NCBI GenBank assembly: GCA_947044365.1
Contig: OX345640.1
Location: 4,576,001 to 4,640,000 of the forward strand
DNA from: Petrosia ficiformis
Taxonomy: Eukaryota; Porifera; Demospongiae; Haplosclerida; Petrosiidae
Reading direction: 5' to 3'
Length of the DNA: 64,000 nt
Shown: positions 20,691-34,694 of the stretch, piece after piece
How the letters are laid out: each line of letters starts with the position of its first letter
Numbering within the stretch: position 1 is the first letter of the stretch
Notes under the pieces: model-generated
The model's input: the letters and a program-made list of their open reading frames with translations, nothing else
The model's database searches: none
What the model was told of the DNA's origin: nothing
Made by a program: the position numbers and the translations under genes

Positions 20691-21657
20691 ATTTTGGGTC
20701 CTAAGTTAGCTTCCCAACCTTGTTTGCTTGCTTTTTGGGTTTTGACATCCCTACATCTTCTTTCATTTTTATTGAAAATGTTTTTTATTATTCTTGTTTT
20801 CATTGATTTTTTTCTAAACGATGTGAATGTTTTTTTGTAGATTGCAGAAATACTATATATCATTATGAAATCATGCAATCAAAAATGCATTAAAATTTGT
20901 TCATCAATGAAGGTCAGTCTTTTGTTTATGTATTGATTATCATTCTCTTTCACTTACAGATGATGTATATTCTCTATTCACTTACATCACTGTCTGCAGT
21001 CCTACAAGAAGTAGTGTCAGTCACTGTGTCAACCATTCAGTATTCCAATGCTTATCATAGTATACAATATTATTATACAATTGCTTTAATATTAATAATT
21101 ATTATATTCATTATTAGTATTTGCTCACAAACTCACAAATGTTATTACAATGCCAAACACTTCCACCTTTTCAGCTTCCATGTTAAGAGTATACAAATGC
21201 GCATGCGTAATTATTAATTAAATTCCACTTAGGAAAATGGCGTCCAATTCCAGATCAAATCTTTGTAGTCGTTGAGACTGTCTTCTTTCATAGTATCTGA
21301 AGATATCATCTCGATACTTTACAACCAGAATTTTACTATAAATGCGACGGGAATGGTGCTAGAATCATCGTGATAGGTCGACAAACAAAAAAATGATTTG
21401 TCTGGAAAATAATATTAATAATATGATGAAGATTTTGCCAGTTTTGCCACTCACCAGTTATCTACCTTAACAATAATCTTCGGCCATCTAGAAGGTATTG
21501 GTAGTCATAAAAACACTAGATATAAACAGGCATGTGTGTATAGAAACTTATGTGTATATATTACCAGAGATTTCAGCTCATCACTTGCAATTGAAATGCA
21601 TGGGCGGCCATTTTTTTTCCGTGCCATCCCTACATAGAGAGTACTACCGTACTCTCT
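20691..21657. other. Arm-specific sequence without a gene
   Basis: This region is not found in the right arm. A 106-residue hydrophobic frame (20,897-21,217) has no recognisable domain. A short inverted pair gagagtac/gtactctc lies at about 21,637-21,657, exactly at the edge of the inner arm. Confidence 0.4.
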
Positions 21658-22041
21658 GACAATATGGCCCAAAGACATAAATAATACCTTGACTAGACAT
21701 GGACAATTCCAAATCTCAATTTTATATCAGAAAAAAATTGAGAGAATAGCTACTTTGACTGTTCATCATCAATTGATTTTTGATGCATTTTTATTTAATA
21801 GTGTGTCTGATTGCTAATTTGTTGTGTCTCCTTTTCCTCATGTCTATTACCAGAATTTTCAGTAGATCTTGAGGTGGTGGTAGGATTGTTGTAAAGTTAG
21901 GCTGTACAGATATTTGTGATTACTTAGTAATAATTATGGTGAAGATCTGATTAACATTAATTTTGGAATCTATCTACTTACCAGTCTCACTAAAAACCAA
22001 CTTTTTTGATTGGAGCTGCAATTGAACAAATAATTTTTTAT

Positions 22042-22047
22042 TTTATT
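22042..22047 (-). promoter_or_regulatory. Possible poly(A) signal, left ZIP copy
   Basis: AATAAA on the minus strand, about 226 nt past the stop codon. Mirrored at 46,011-46,016. Confidence 0.35.
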
Positions 22048-22272
22048 AATAAAATCAATAATTGTTACCAATGATAATTATTACATGATCATAATCAAAA
22101 TGTCAATTAAAATTAAATTGCTAATTAATTACATTACACAGAAAAATCGATATTTACTCAAAAGTCAATAGTAGTATGTAGTACACTAAAGAGTTAATTA
22201 AATTCCAGCTGCTTAACAGAATTTAATAACCACAATGAAAATAAAGAGAACACAACATACTGTTCAGTATAG

Positions 22273-25200
22273 TCAAATTAGTTCATTGAGTTTCTCTTCA
22301 TAAATAGCTAAAAGAAACAATAAAGCAAAGGCAATAAGAATCCCTAGATTTGCAAGTGCAAAACGAATAAACCAACTCCAGCCATGAGCAATATTCTTAG
22401 TTTTTTCACCATGTCCTCCTCCATGAATAAGCTCTGGAAGCTGTATGTATGTGTGTGTGTTTTGTGTCATGTATAATTATGTGTGTGTGTTGTGTATGTG
22501 TAGTATATGTGTTGTGTGCATAGATGTGTGTATTGTTGTGTTGTGTGTGTGTGTTGTGTATGTGTAGTATTTGTGTTGTGTGCATAGATGTGTGTATTGT
22601 TGTGTTGTGTGTGTGTGTTGTGTATGTGTAGTATTTGTGTTGTGTGCATAGATGTGTGTATTGTTGTGTTGTGTGTGTGTGTTGTGTATGTGTAGTATTT
22701 GTGTTGTGTGCATAGATGTGTGTATTGTTGTGTTGTGTGTGTGTGTTGTGTATGTGTAGTATTTGTGTTGTGTGCATAGATGTGTGTATTGTTGTGTTGT
22801 GTGTGTGTGTTGTGTATGTGTAGTATTTGTGTTGTGTGCATAGATGTGTGTATTGTTGTGTTGTGTGTGTGTGTTGTGTATGTGTAGTATTTGTGTTGTG
22901 TGCATAGATGTGTGTATTGTTGTGTTGTGTGTGTGTGTTGTGTATGTGTAGTATTTGTGTTGTGTGCATAGATGTGTGTATTGTTGTGTTGTGTGTGTGT
23001 GTTGTGTATGTGTAGTATTTGTGTTGTGTGCATAGATGTGTGTGTATTGTTGTGTTTGTGTGTGTGCAAACAGAATTTTTTGAAATGAAATACAATTATG
23101 CAGTGAAATTGAACAGTTCATGGCCACCCTATGATTGTTATCCACGAGAATTACATGCTATAACCTCAGTAATTAATGGGCATAACACATAAAGAAGTTC
23201 AATTCTATTGCAAAAGCAACAAAATGATTATAGGGATATTCTTTATGGCCAGAAGGGCCATCCATACTTTATTCAGGAGCTAATCTGTACTTATAATTAT
23301 GATTTGTAGCACTGGAGGTTCCTTTGATACACCCACTCAACATAATACAAGTTACAGTTACAGTTACGTACATGTATATTATGATGGATTTTTCAAAATT
23401 TTAGTTATAGTAACACAACTGTGTAGAACTATTAGGCTTACTAAAAGCTAGGGTTTTAGTTAGTGTTTCTGATAAGCTCATATGGCGCACTATTGGCCCA
23501 TAGAGCTTCTTATTTGGCACTGCACAGTTCTCTCTTTGGGCCAGTGGTGCAGTCAATTACGTTTATATTGTCAGTAACAGCATTAACTCTTAGTTAATTG
23601 GCACAAGAATGACAAGATGTATTCTCAATGGTGCACAGACTAACCAAGTTTGAGCCAGTTTGGCCCATGCTTCAAAAGTTATCAAAAACTCTGGTTTTAA
23701 TTAACTAATGTCTGATAACTCACAAGATCAGTTAAAGCTATGTACAGAAATAATCCAGCAGTTAGAGAAAGGATCCACCCGTTAGCCTCTGTGTTATTTG
23801 TACTAATTGCCACGCCAATAAAGAAACCAACAATAGATGTCAGCGAGGAGAGGAAGTTTATAATAAGAGCAGTGAACCAGTGTATCCCAGCTTTGATAAG
23901 AATCACATAATCACCTGAGGAAAGAATGATTTATACACTATATACAGCATGAATGGGGAAAAAAGATACCACCAAAGACTTAGTCGTTAGTTGGTTTGTA
24001 TACTAGAACAGTGGTGTTGAGACAGTCAGTCATACAGGATATTATCCAATAAATCTAGTGAATGTCTGGTAAATTAAAACTAAACTGTATACAAAGTATA
24101 TGGAGAGCAGGATAAGAGTGGTAAAAATACATGTAGGTCAAATTATCCAATAGTTAGCTCAATGCTTCCACACCCCTGTTCTACAAACCTATGAAGTTTG
24201 TGTCTTATCTGAGTATTCACTCAGTATCTTAGTATAAATGAACAGAAGATGTGTTACATGAATAAGTGCATTGCACATGATACTGATGGTAGTGCATTTG
24301 GACCCAGTGTACATTACGATAATATGTTTTGTTATTATTATAATGTATAGTACATGTATATACTGTATCACGTGACATATTGAGCCAATCACGTTTTCAT
24401 ATACTAATCACCTAATTGTATTTTAAACAGCATAATGCATACTTAAGAATACATAACTACTTAATGCATAGCTACATGTACCTGTAAAAAATGAGTGACT
24501 AAACACACTAGAAATGTCAAGTGATAGACAGATTCTTTATAGAACATTAAGCATTTTAATGTGGCACAAGGGCGGGGCTTAATAAAGTTCAAGACTAAAT
24601 AATGTGGCACAAGGGCGGGGCTTAATAAAGTTCAAGACTAAATAATGTACGAGAGAAGTGAGGGTATTATCTGTTGTGAGAATGTTATTGAGAATGACCA
24701 AAGAATGTAATTATAAATTATTATATACATGTATAATGTATTATTTGAATGGAAAGGTACCATTGCTTGCATAATTTGGATAAAATAATGACTATATACT
24801 TACATGTATGATTGGATGGTCACTATTCAGCCATTTTGTAAAAGAAGGAAATGAAATTTGGTATCCACGCAAAGTGATAATTAGTTACGAAACATTTGTT
24901 GGGTTCTCAAATGAAATGGATGAACATTTAGTAGTAAATGTTTATCAAATTATTAAACAAGGAATAATACATGTACCTTTTTTGTGGATGTTCATGTACA
25001 TTATTCATTGTGGACTTTACTAAAGTCCGTTCGCGTTGAGTTGGGACTTTTCTCATTAAATATTCATAGGTGAAAATTACTCGTATATGTGGGTTTTACT
25101 CATGAATATAATTAAAAGCACGCGGTGGTAGTAAACGAAAACACAGACGCAGGTCCCTGTCTTTCTGTGTGTTTAACTTGGAACGACAAAGGTAAGTAAA

Positions 25201-28200
25201 ATGGGTGTATAATATCATAGATGATAATGTGCTTTGTGAGTGAATAAAAAATGCAAGAAAATGAAATAAGTGATGAATGACAGTAAAAAGAATTATAATA
25301 TAACTCACAGTTATTACAGTACAGGACTACACGTGAAAAAGTGTGGTTACTATGCTAAGTTTTTTTTGTCAACGCGTGGGATGTGCGTTACTATGGTAAG
25401 TTTTAATTGCATAATTATCGAAATTAGATGAATATTTAATGAGAAAAGTCCTAACTCAACTCGAACGAACTTTAATTACACATTAAAAATATTCTAGAAA
25501 GTTGTTTCCGCTTGAAACATTATTTTCAAGAAAATCTTACTGTGTTGTAAGAATGTCCAGAACAAATACAGGGAATAATCACATATAGCATTGGGCGATA
25601 TACTGGTAATATTGTGAATTATGGTAAGGTTACTGTGGCCGTGCCAACCGACATGCTAATTAGTTATAATGACCATGTAGTCATAATTAAGCTACATGTA
25701 CATTTGCGAGATGACAAAGGTGTTTTGCTGTCAGGAAAAGAAGATAAACTTATGTGTAAAATTGTACTTGTCAATTGAGTTTATTCTTGTTCATGATCAT
25801 CTTGATAATATTTTTGGCAATAACCACGAGATAATATTCTATTATTGCCCAACCCCAATATAATACATAATTACCCCGTGCAGTATGATGTGCAAGGGAT
25901 TAAGTGATTGGTTGTGTCTGTCTGTCTGTCTGTCATTCAGTCCTAATATAATACATAATTATTATAGTGTATACTAAAATAATTAACCTAGCTCATGTGG
26001 AATTTCATGAAATAACAAAGCAAACATGGTGCTCACTCCAAGAGACAGACTTTGAGAAATAGCAGCACCCAATGCTAATCCGTCGGCAAAATTATGAAGT
26101 GAATCTCCAATGATAATCAACCAGGCAACTGGTTTGACATCACGACATGAACACATATGTTTCGGTTTCTTGATTAAAACTGTTTCTTCATTTGCATTAT
26201 TCGGCACCTAAAATACATGAAGTAATGCCATAAGGTTAATACTGAATGAAATACATACAAAAGAATACAAAGTATAATTTTATGAGAATGGTGAAGGTAA
26301 ACGATTGTTGGTCATTCCAAATTAAAGCTATCAATATTTTCCTGAGGTTATGGTAAACATGAATGACCTTTAGTTTACTTTTTGCAATAAAATTAATGTT
26401 TATGTAAAGATAATTATTATTTATATCATAAACATAATTACTCACCTCATTATTACTGGATAAAGATGTTTCTAATGATTCTGGAATACTTGATGTGAAG
26501 TGAACGTCCTCAGAGGGACATCTGTACTCAGCACGATTCTCTTCCTTTGATTTCTTCTCTGACTTTAAACAAATAATAAGTATTCCAGATTAATGTTAAT
26601 GATGGACGATACTAATACTAAAGTACTCAATATGTTAATAACTTGCATGAAATTCCTAGAATTTTTAATAATGCTTCAGGTATCAATATGGATAGCACAA
26701 AAAAATATAAAAGAAAATGGTTACCATGACAACCACATTGCACCATGGTATAAAGTGTTTATAGTTATAAGGATGTGAATCAGTCTTTGGAAATAATAAT
26801 TGTGTTAAATTCTTACATTTAAATTCCCATTTTGTACTGTAGTCAACTAAATTAGATACTCAGGAAGAGCAACTACTGCTCCACCTCCGTGCCATATTTA
26901 GTTAGCATCCTGTTTAAAATGGCTGAATAATGATTGTAAGAGTTTGACAAAATTATTATTTGTCAAATGAGTGATTTACGCAGCCATGGTCACATATACC
27001 AGTATATGCATATGATTGCTACCGGATCCTTTTATCTTGTTTGTGATGCTATCAGTCTACATGTTTATACCTTATACATACAAGTTAACATACATATACA
27101 GATGGACTGTACTTAATGTATTACACAAACATTTGAGTAATGAAGTCCACAGCAAAACAGACACTCTCTTTCAGAGAAACAGCATGAACGTAGCAATACT
27201 TGAACCACTGAGCATTCGATCATTGTCTAACCACTATGCCACACTGCCTCCTTAAAAAAAGTGTGCCCATCACACTAGGACGTTTTTGATGGAATGACTA
27301 AACCACATATACAAAAAAGTGTATATGAGACCATACTCTTTCGAGAACTGAAGTTCTATTATACCTCCTAACTTAAAGTGGTATCAGAATCCACAGGGTG
27401 GTAAGTCCAACAAATCGACCAGAAAGGCCACAATTTCCAAAGTGGACCCTTTGAGCCAGGAGGCATCATCCTTATTACCCAAGGCTTGGGTCTAGTTAGT
27501 CCATGATAAAGAGAAGTTGGTTAGGATTAACCATCCTAAAGGTGTTATATGAATAATGAAGTCCACAGAAAGGTCAGTGGTTCGAGTTCAGCTACGGTCA
27601 TGGTGTTTCCTGGAAAGAGAGTGTCTGTTTTCTGTGGACTTCATTACTCATAGAACACCTTTAGGATGACCAATCCTAACTAGCTTCCCTATCAGACAAA
27701 CAAATAAAGAGGACTGGTTGGCATATTGAAAATGAAAGTATTAAAGATCACAAAAGGTGGTCATTATATTTAGTCTCAAAATAGATATTCCCTTTAATTT
27801 ACATGTACAGTGTATGTATAGTATAATTATATATCGTAAATTGCAACTCACACTGTGATCATGACCTAGACCATGTAGAATCACTTCTACTATAAAGAAA
27901 GTATAAATACCACCTAACACAACACATCCTTTCCATATGAAGTCAATGTCCTCCATTGCATTATTGTGACTATGAGAATCTTCTTCATGTGAATGAAGAC
28001 CAAAAGCCTAACAGATAAAATATTTGTTAATACTATAGTCTGTTCACATTCACGATGACCTCAAAATTATGATGACTTTATATGTAATATAGTGTATCGT
28101 TTAATGTCATAAGGTTAATACATGACTATACTGTAACTCAATAATGAAGGAATGGACTGAAATTTTGACATGCATGTACACAAAAAAAATGGAAAGATAA

Positions 28201-31200
28201 TTATATAAAAATGATGCAGGATTACAGATTGGTGGTCATTCTAAACTAAAGTTATAAATATTTTTCAGATGTCTTGGTGATTATAAATGCATGACATCAT
28301 ATTGTTTTAAAATTGAACTTGTCATAATATAAATTCATGACTGCTTGTCTGATTGCTATACAGTATTACATAAATGCAGCTTGAGTTTCTTGTGTGTAGT
28401 GATATCATAGTGTGTAATGTACGTGTGTAATGATATTATCCATTAGACAGGAAAATGTACAGTGACAGAGCCCATAGTAGTAGCACATAAATGACTCTGT
28501 TTAACTCATGAGACTCTAATACAAGTTTTTCGATACAGTGAGTCACAAAAACCTGTTTAATAATTTTGTATTAGTATTCAAACTAATAAACTAGGATGCT
28601 AAACACATTGTAACATTATGACAATTTATATAACTCAATGCATACTTGTGCAAGTGACACAAACATATAATATTATATATACGTATATATATATATATAG
28701 TTCGAACCCGTGGGAAAGCAATTATAAGGATGGCCCTATGGGCCATAAAAATTTATTCCAATATATAATATAGCTTTTAAAAATGAAAGAGTTTGGTTTA
28801 CACATTGTAATATAACAACAGTAAGTTAGGATTTACCACAAATGAATACTGTAGTCTTCATCTGTTATTGTGATGAAGGCTAGAGTATCTGCTATCTAGT
28901 AAATAAACAAAGATTAAACTCAACTGTCTGTTGTTTTAATTATGAGAATGTCTAACATTTTTAACCTAACAAATTTGTAAACATTGGAATAAATTACTTC
29001 CTCTTCATTACATCATCCTTCATACCACACACACACATACACACACACAGAGTCACAGACACACACACACACACATACACACAACCAAACCATGCACTGC
29101 TAGGGTTTTATTGCCAGGGAGGAGGTAGACTCCCAAACTTCCATCTCCAGTACTACTAATCAATGTAATCAACTATTTTTATAAACAGGAGATTTAATGT
29201 GTTAGTGTTCTCCAGTGCCTTTATATACGTACTAACCAGAATCAATCTATTGAACATTACATGTATTTCTCAAAACATATGTGAGCACTGCTAGCATGGT
29301 ATGTACTAACCATGTCTTCCCTAACTAATTTTTCTCCAATATAAAACCCTGACAACATAAATGTTTTGGAAAAAAAAATGTTCCCAGCTTAAGCAGTCAG
29401 TCACAATCCATATACCTGTATATAAACTTACATGTGGAATGAGATGTAAGATGGCATCACTAACAAGAGCAGACGCTCCAGTAGCAATCATAAAAGCATA
29501 TACATATTCATAAGTCTGCTTCCCAACTTTTGAATCTTTTTTAATTAGTGGGACAAGAAATATTCCACCAAGAGATCCCAGACAAACAAGCAGAATCATC
29601 ATAAATCCATATCCATACGCTATAAAGTAATATATAATAATTACATGTAATAAGTACATGTACATGCATTAAACCAACAGTACATGAGAGAACTCTGTAT
29701 GTGCCATTTGACACTCTCCTTCTCTTATATACTCTTAGAGATACTAGTGAAATTAATAGTTTTGTTTTTTGACTTGTCATGTCATGTAGAGTATATTTAT
29801 TTACTCCGACATAAAAAAAAACATTAGATTACATGTCTAATTACCAGGGGGCTGGGGGAGCATTATTTTAATGAACTGAATAGTAAATGTAATATAATTA
29901 TATATAATATTTAATAATGAAATTGACCTAAACAGCTATTCTTCCACACTTCCTGTCCAAAATGCCTTCAAGGTCACTATGGGTCAGTGTGCCTGAAGAA
30001 TAATGACTTTCAACAAAAAATGTCTTACAAAGATGTCATCATCTTCTAAGTGTAGACACTAATATTAGCTCATTGCTGACAATTTGTGATATAATCTGTT
30101 AATTATTAATAACCATAGGTGTTAACTCCTGTAAGGAAAATCCCTAATCCAAGTGAAAATGCACTGGAACTAGAGATGTGGAAACAGCCAGTCATGCAGG
30201 ACATTGTTGAAACTGAAAAGTATATGGGGAGCAGGACAAGAGTGCTGAAAATAGACCAAAATGTCTGGCAATTGGCTCACTATTTCTATACCCCTGACCA
30301 GAAGTGATGATGTGCGATAATATCGATATAGTGATATTTTCATCAATAAAGTAATTATCGTGATAAGCGATATCAGAATTATAATACTTATTATTTTATT
30401 GCTTGACACATGCATTCATGCATGCGCAGTTCAGTTTGTGCACAGATGGCTAGGCTAGCAAGGAAGTTGAAGGATAGCATGATTGGCTCCACTTGTAGCA
30501 GCCAAAAGCAAGATCTAGTTGTTGTTCAGATTCAAGGTCGATGCTCCAACTAAACAGCAAAGAGGTAATTTGTCATTTGTGTAAGGGGCATTTGCCTTAC
30601 AGTGGCAACATGACTAATTTCCTTTATCATTTGTAGACTTGCTACATGGAGGAACACAAAGCTTTAAAGTATCGCGATTATCGTGATAAACTTTATATGA
30701 TAATTGGGACAGAAAATTTTCATGATACACATCCTTAACCAGAAGTGATGTCAGAGGGTCTGAAATACAAAATGGTCTTATGTGAGCATATCCCAGAACC
30801 AGTTGGTGTGCATAACACAAAACCCTGTATGTCGCCCCATCCCCCCAAATTCTTTAACATTTCAAATTCTATCCCGCTTTGACAGTTTTTCTAAATGAAG
30901 GCCAGATTACTACATGTATCTACAAATCATGAGCTATAATTTCAATAACAAATTCATTACTGAATTACCTTGTGCAGAACTGACTCGTCCTGAAGTGTCA
31001 TTATTATGATTATGATCTTCTAAACAATCTTCACTTGTCAATTCCAAATTAAGTATTATAGTGCGACACATATGATATATATCTTCACAAGATGAACAGT
31101 TTGTAAAATTTGTCATTTCTTCAAAAATATCTTCATTGTGGTCCTCATCTTCGTGTTCATCTGTAAAATGAAGTTTAGTTAACTCATATAGTTATAGTCA

Positions 31201-34131
31201 AACATGTGTATTTCAGACACCTTGTGACTTAGCTATGTGAAGTGTCCTGATTATGGAGGTACATGTATCAGGGTTGATGTGTAAATTCACTAAATTGTCA
31301 TGTCATTACAGATTGAAACTACTTGTAGAGGGAGAGAGAACTTCAGAAAAGTCCTCAAAGATTAGATATATTTCAAGTATTATTTAAATTTGCACTTCCA
31401 ACTTTTTTTGTTTAAAAAAAAATCATTGTCAGCTAAATAACTTGTAAAAGCTCATTGGTGGGAAGATAAATTATGAATATGGAGGAGTTTTCATAAATTT
31501 CAGTGGCCTAATATACATACCGTATTTTCCCGAGTAGTAGCCGGGTCTGAATAGAAGCCGGATCTCGTTTTAAGGCCGGGTGTTCTCGCTTCATTCACTA
31601 AATAAAGGCTGGGTCTCGAATTAAAGCCGGGTGGTGCCACGCCCACAACACGTGGACGTAGAACACGAAAGAAGGTGAATTTTGCCCAAAGCAGAATGTC
31701 AACGAAGAAGAGAAGCTCTTACAACATTTCAACGAAGATCAAGGCCATAGAATTTGCTGAAAAACACTACCAGTGGCCATGATGCTAAGCTATCGTTAGT
31801 GGGCTCCGCCTTGTTACGTGGTGGGCGTGGTCATCATTTCCCAGCCGCGTGGGTTTATGCACACACTAGCTTTTGGCGATTGTTTACAGGCCGGGCTCGT
31901 ATACAGGCCGGTTTCGTTTAGTGGCCTGGTCAAGGAAGTGCCTTTAGGAAATAGAGGCCCAGGCTTCTAAACGGGAAAATACGATACACACTACAATGGA
32001 GAAATGTTTGTGACTTCATGCTAACAACTTAACATCAGCATTAATCAGGCATTTAGGGTCTGGAATAACAGGTTTGACTATACACATATAATCATGCACC
32101 AAAGAATTATGAGGAAGATAAGGATATCAAAACAATGATAGGTCACATGAAATATTAAAAATTGTGTAGTATAACAATCAAAGCAGATGTGACTATGGTA
32201 TGTTACATTTCACTACAAAGGATTATTACGCAATGTATACATAGTTAATTGAATTATCATTACTTAGAAAGTGTTATATAATCACATGATTTATAATTTA
32301 CACTAGACTGGTGTATGTTGATAATTATAATGAGCGTTGTTTTAGTTAACTACATGTATAACTAAAACTAAAACTCCTTTTAGTAAGGTATTAATATGTT
32401 ATTACATTTTTAACAGAAAAGCATTGAATGTAACATACATATACTGATATTGTTTATAGTGGTATCTGTTTGTCAAAGAGGTTTGTTGTATCTACATGTT
32501 CATAAATTTACATGCAATTAATGACGGCACTATTTTTTTATGATTAAGTTTCAAGAATCTAGTTATGCTGAATGAAGAGATTTGTAGATTTTCAAGATGC
32601 AATTACAGTATGCTTAGGATGTTACAGTCTATCTTTCTTTGAAAATCAAATGCTAGAAATCACACATACTCAAAATATGTGATTATCTCTCTTATACAAA
32701 TAGTTGTTATCACAATAATTATAGTATATGCATTAACTAAATAAATACACCTGGAATGAAATACAATAGCTCATAGTATTTACCATTCTCCACGAAACAC
32801 ACTTTGCCATCATCTCCATGTATTTTCATAAACTTTGATACATTGTTGAATTCTTCTACCAAATTGTCTTCACTGGGACACTACAAAAGGGAAGATAATT
32901 GTATCAAAATTAGATTTCTAACACTAAAGGAATTATATACCTGAATTTAGCCAGGCTTTTAAAATTGAATAAACCTTTGATCTGTTGCTAAAAATCCCTA
33001 GCCCAAGATCAAAGGGCATTTACACAACAAAATGATAACATCTGCTGTGAATTATTATAGTAAAGGTCATTCATGTTCAGCATGACCTCAGAAAAATGTT
33101 CATAACTTTAGTTTAAAATGTCTAACAATCTTTTTGCCTGCAATATTATTATAATTATAATAGTCCTTTTTTTTTGTGTATGTCAAATTTCAATCTATTG
33201 CTTCATTATTGAGTTACAGTATAATCATGTATTAACCTTATGACATTAAACTATACACTATATTACATATAAAGTCATCACTTCATAATTTTGAGGACAT
33301 TGTGAATGTGAACTGACTATAGCTCAATCTTTATCTCCTCGGAAGTTGATAATATCTTTATAGCCAGCAGAAAGTACATGTGTAATAAACATAGATGCCA
33401 AGCCAACTTTTGTACTGTTATTTTTTGTAGAGAATAAACTTCCATCAGCCTAAGAAACATTTCAGTTCTACATGTACAACTGTCTGTCTATAATGCGTTA
33501 CACAGTACTACATGTTATATTATAAGTTGCTTTTCGAATCAACTAGGATATACGCCACCGGAAATGTGGGTGAGAATGGTTTAATTTGACACAAATTAAA
33601 ACCCTAATGAAAGAGATCCCAGGATCAAGAGGTGTATCCTATGATTTTTAATCAGGTGGCAAATACCCTGCTTTTCTTACATTGTACTACATGTATATTA
33701 TCGGTGTTAATTCTGTAAACTTGGGAGTAGTCGGTGTTTTATGATTATAATACAACTCTAAAAATTGCTTCTGTACATACCACACAACAATTTTAAGGTG
33801 AGGATATGCTAAAAGTATGCAAGTTACGGTAATAAACATAACATGAAGAGATGACTGCACACGGCACAAAAAATGGCGTCTTAGAAAAGTAAGTGGCCTA
33901 AGTGCCGTGTGCAACACTTCACTAATCACTAGTACTGTAATCAGCCACCGGGTGAATCAGAGGTCTGGAGGATGTACCCGTTGACTAGTGAGTGTGATGA
34001 CTCTTTTTTTATATAAGATACATAGGCCTAATTTTCAGTGAGTAACTCACGTTGTTTATTTGACCTGCTACTCCTTGATAGAAACGAAAAATCACAATCA
34101 AGAGATAGGTTTTCCACCATTGGATTGCCAT
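22273..34131 (-). CDS. ZIP-family zinc transporter (SLC39, LIV-1 type), left copy
   Basis: This metal-ion transporter probably moves zinc into the cytosol. Nine exons: 34131-34051, 32880-32784, 31160-30969, 29619-29432, 28007-27852, 26562-26446, 26207-25988, 23914-23724, 22440-22273; total 1,410 nt, 469 aa. All splice sites are GT-AG and phases agree. Exon 1 is a signal peptide; exons 2-3 form an acidic, Cys/His-containing ectodomain; exon 4 has TM1-TM2 ending HLIPH; exon 5 has a His-rich loop (HSHEEDSHSH) and TM3; exon 7 has TM4 with HNFADG and TM5 with HEIPHELGD, the metal-site motifs of LIV-1 ZIPs; exons 8-9 hold TM6-TM8. Compared with the right copy it has one codon fewer in exon 7 and substitutions in exons 2, 6, 7 and 9. 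A CA-rich minisatellite lies right before the last exon. The exact ZIP subgroup is not assigned. Confidence 0.9.
22477..23066 (+). repeat. 64-bp TG-rich minisatellite, about 9 copies
   Basis: The unit includes tgtgcatagatgtgtgtatt and gtgtatgtgtagtatttgtg; spacing is exactly 64 bp. It lies in the last intron of the left ZIP gene, next to its 3' splice site. The mirror array has only about 5 copies. The long open frames here (Thr/His/Asn repeats) are artefacts of the repeat. Confidence 0.95.
24553..24645 (+). repeat. Two-copy tandem repeat (three copies in the other arm)
   Basis: Two copies of aatgtggcacaagggcgggg then cttaataaagttcaagact. The right arm (about 43,617-43,757) has three. Confidence 0.85.
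25021..25474. mobile_element. Inverted-repeat element in ZIP intron 7, left copy
   Basis: The ends TAAAGTCCGTTCGCGTTGAG and CTCAACTCGAACGAACTTTA are followed inwards by a shared tttctcattaaatattcat. It is 454 bp long and non-coding. The mirror copy at 42,791-43,244 has the same length, so the insertion predates the split of the arms. Confidence 0.7.
27190..27260 (-). mobile_element. tRNA-like SINE head, left arm
   Basis: On the minus strand it has GTGGCATAGTGGTTAGAC (A-box-like) and GGTTCAAGTATTG (B-box-like). It is mirrored at about 41,068-41,140, inside ZIP intron 5. Confidence 0.6.
28640..28752 (+). mobile_element. Family X end fragment, left arm
   Basis: It contains cttgtgcaagtgacacaaac, a TATA tract, gttcgaacccgtgggaaagc and ggccctatgggccataaaaa. 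Mirrored at about 39,535-39,655. Confidence 0.6.
30305..30737. mobile_element. hAT-type MITE in ZIP intron 3, left copy
   Basis: Terminal sequences TGATGATGTGCGATAA and GATACACATCCTTA are flanked by the 8-bp duplication ACCAGAAG at 30,297-30,304 and 30,738-30,745. The mirror copy at 37,556-37,988 is exactly the same length (433 bp) with the same duplication, so it was present before the arms separated. Confidence 0.82.
31521..31983. mobile_element. Arm-specific inverted-repeat element (CGTATTTTCCCG ends)
   Basis: The ends are CGTATTTTCCCG and CGGGAAAATACG, with flanking ATAC at 31,517-31,520 and 31,984-31,987. The right arm has an empty site with a single copy (GTAT, 36,782-36,785). The 463-bp interior is more GC-rich than the intron around it (repeated gccgggt words). 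A filled and an empty site side by side make this a clean insertion. Confidence 0.88.
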
Positions 34132-34388
34132 CTTGCTTACTAGACGAAGAGTACGTAATCTAAGATGCCGTGTTTTATCTTACAACTTGAATTTATAGAA
34201 AGCAAAAGGAGCAGGACAGGTGCAGTGTACAAAACCACACCTTACCTTATTTTATTAATTAAAATCGTTGCACGAGGTGATGGGTGATGACCGGTCGACC
34301 GTGGTACATGGTACATGGTACATGGTATAATAATAACTTTGTAGCGTGACAAATATTGCGTAGTTGATAACGATACCAATAATTCTAG

Positions 34389-34694
34389 CTTCATGCCAGT
34401 GAATAAAACAGGGCCTTTGGACTGTCATGAAATCAAATCTTTTTGAAGTGCTGTTTATTTTCCCATGCCAGGCCAGTCCTAGCTGTATGTACTCATTTGC
34501 ATCACCTTACAACTTTGTCATGAGGTATGCAAACAACACTTAAGTGTTGTTTGCATAACCTCAGACAAAGTTGTAAGAATCAAATGAATACATATAGCTA
34601 GGATTGGCACGGGGGAAAAAACACTTTGAAAAGATTGTGATTTCAGTACAGTCAAAAGGCCCTGTTTTATTCACTGGCATGAAGCTATAATCAA
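34389..34694. repeat. Foldback sequence at the axis of palindrome A
   Basis: The near-perfect arms (cttcatgccagtgaataaaa to the centre aacacttaagtgtt) meet at 34,541/34,542 with no spacer. A smaller palindrome, caatttggcaccaataataa with its complement, lies at about 34,688-34,731 in the right side only. The axis of the whole 28-kb inverted repeat coincides with this centre. Confidence 0.88.

Larger units (their letters stand above)
21658..34541 (+). repeat. Palindrome A, left arm
   Basis: It is the reverse complement of 34,542-46,418, from gacaatatggccc at 21,658 to the axis. All nine ZIP exons, their introns and several transposons are mirrored. Arm-specific differences include substitutions, minisatellite copy number, a 463-bp element at 31,521 and about 75 bp near 34,262-34,335. 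Confidence 0.95.

Noticed and set aside
20897..21217. 106-residue hydrophobic open frame as a membrane protein gene
   Set aside because: AT-rich sequence easily gives such frames; no family match, no splice context, and absent from the mirrored arm.
22477..23066. Regularly spaced repeats suggestive of a CRISPR array
   Set aside because: The units are contiguous tandem repeats with no unique spacers, in a eukaryotic intron.
22406..23145. Long Thr/His/Asn-repeat open frames in three frames (and mirror at 45,169-45,652)
   Set aside because: All are produced by the 64-bp TG/CA minisatellite; every frame is open because the unit lacks stops. No gene evidence.
24808..25308. Open frames in ZIP intron 7 as extra exons
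   Set aside because: The exon 7 to exon 8 join is already in phase and reconstitutes the conserved HELGDYVIL sequence; the frames lie partly in an inverted-repeat element.
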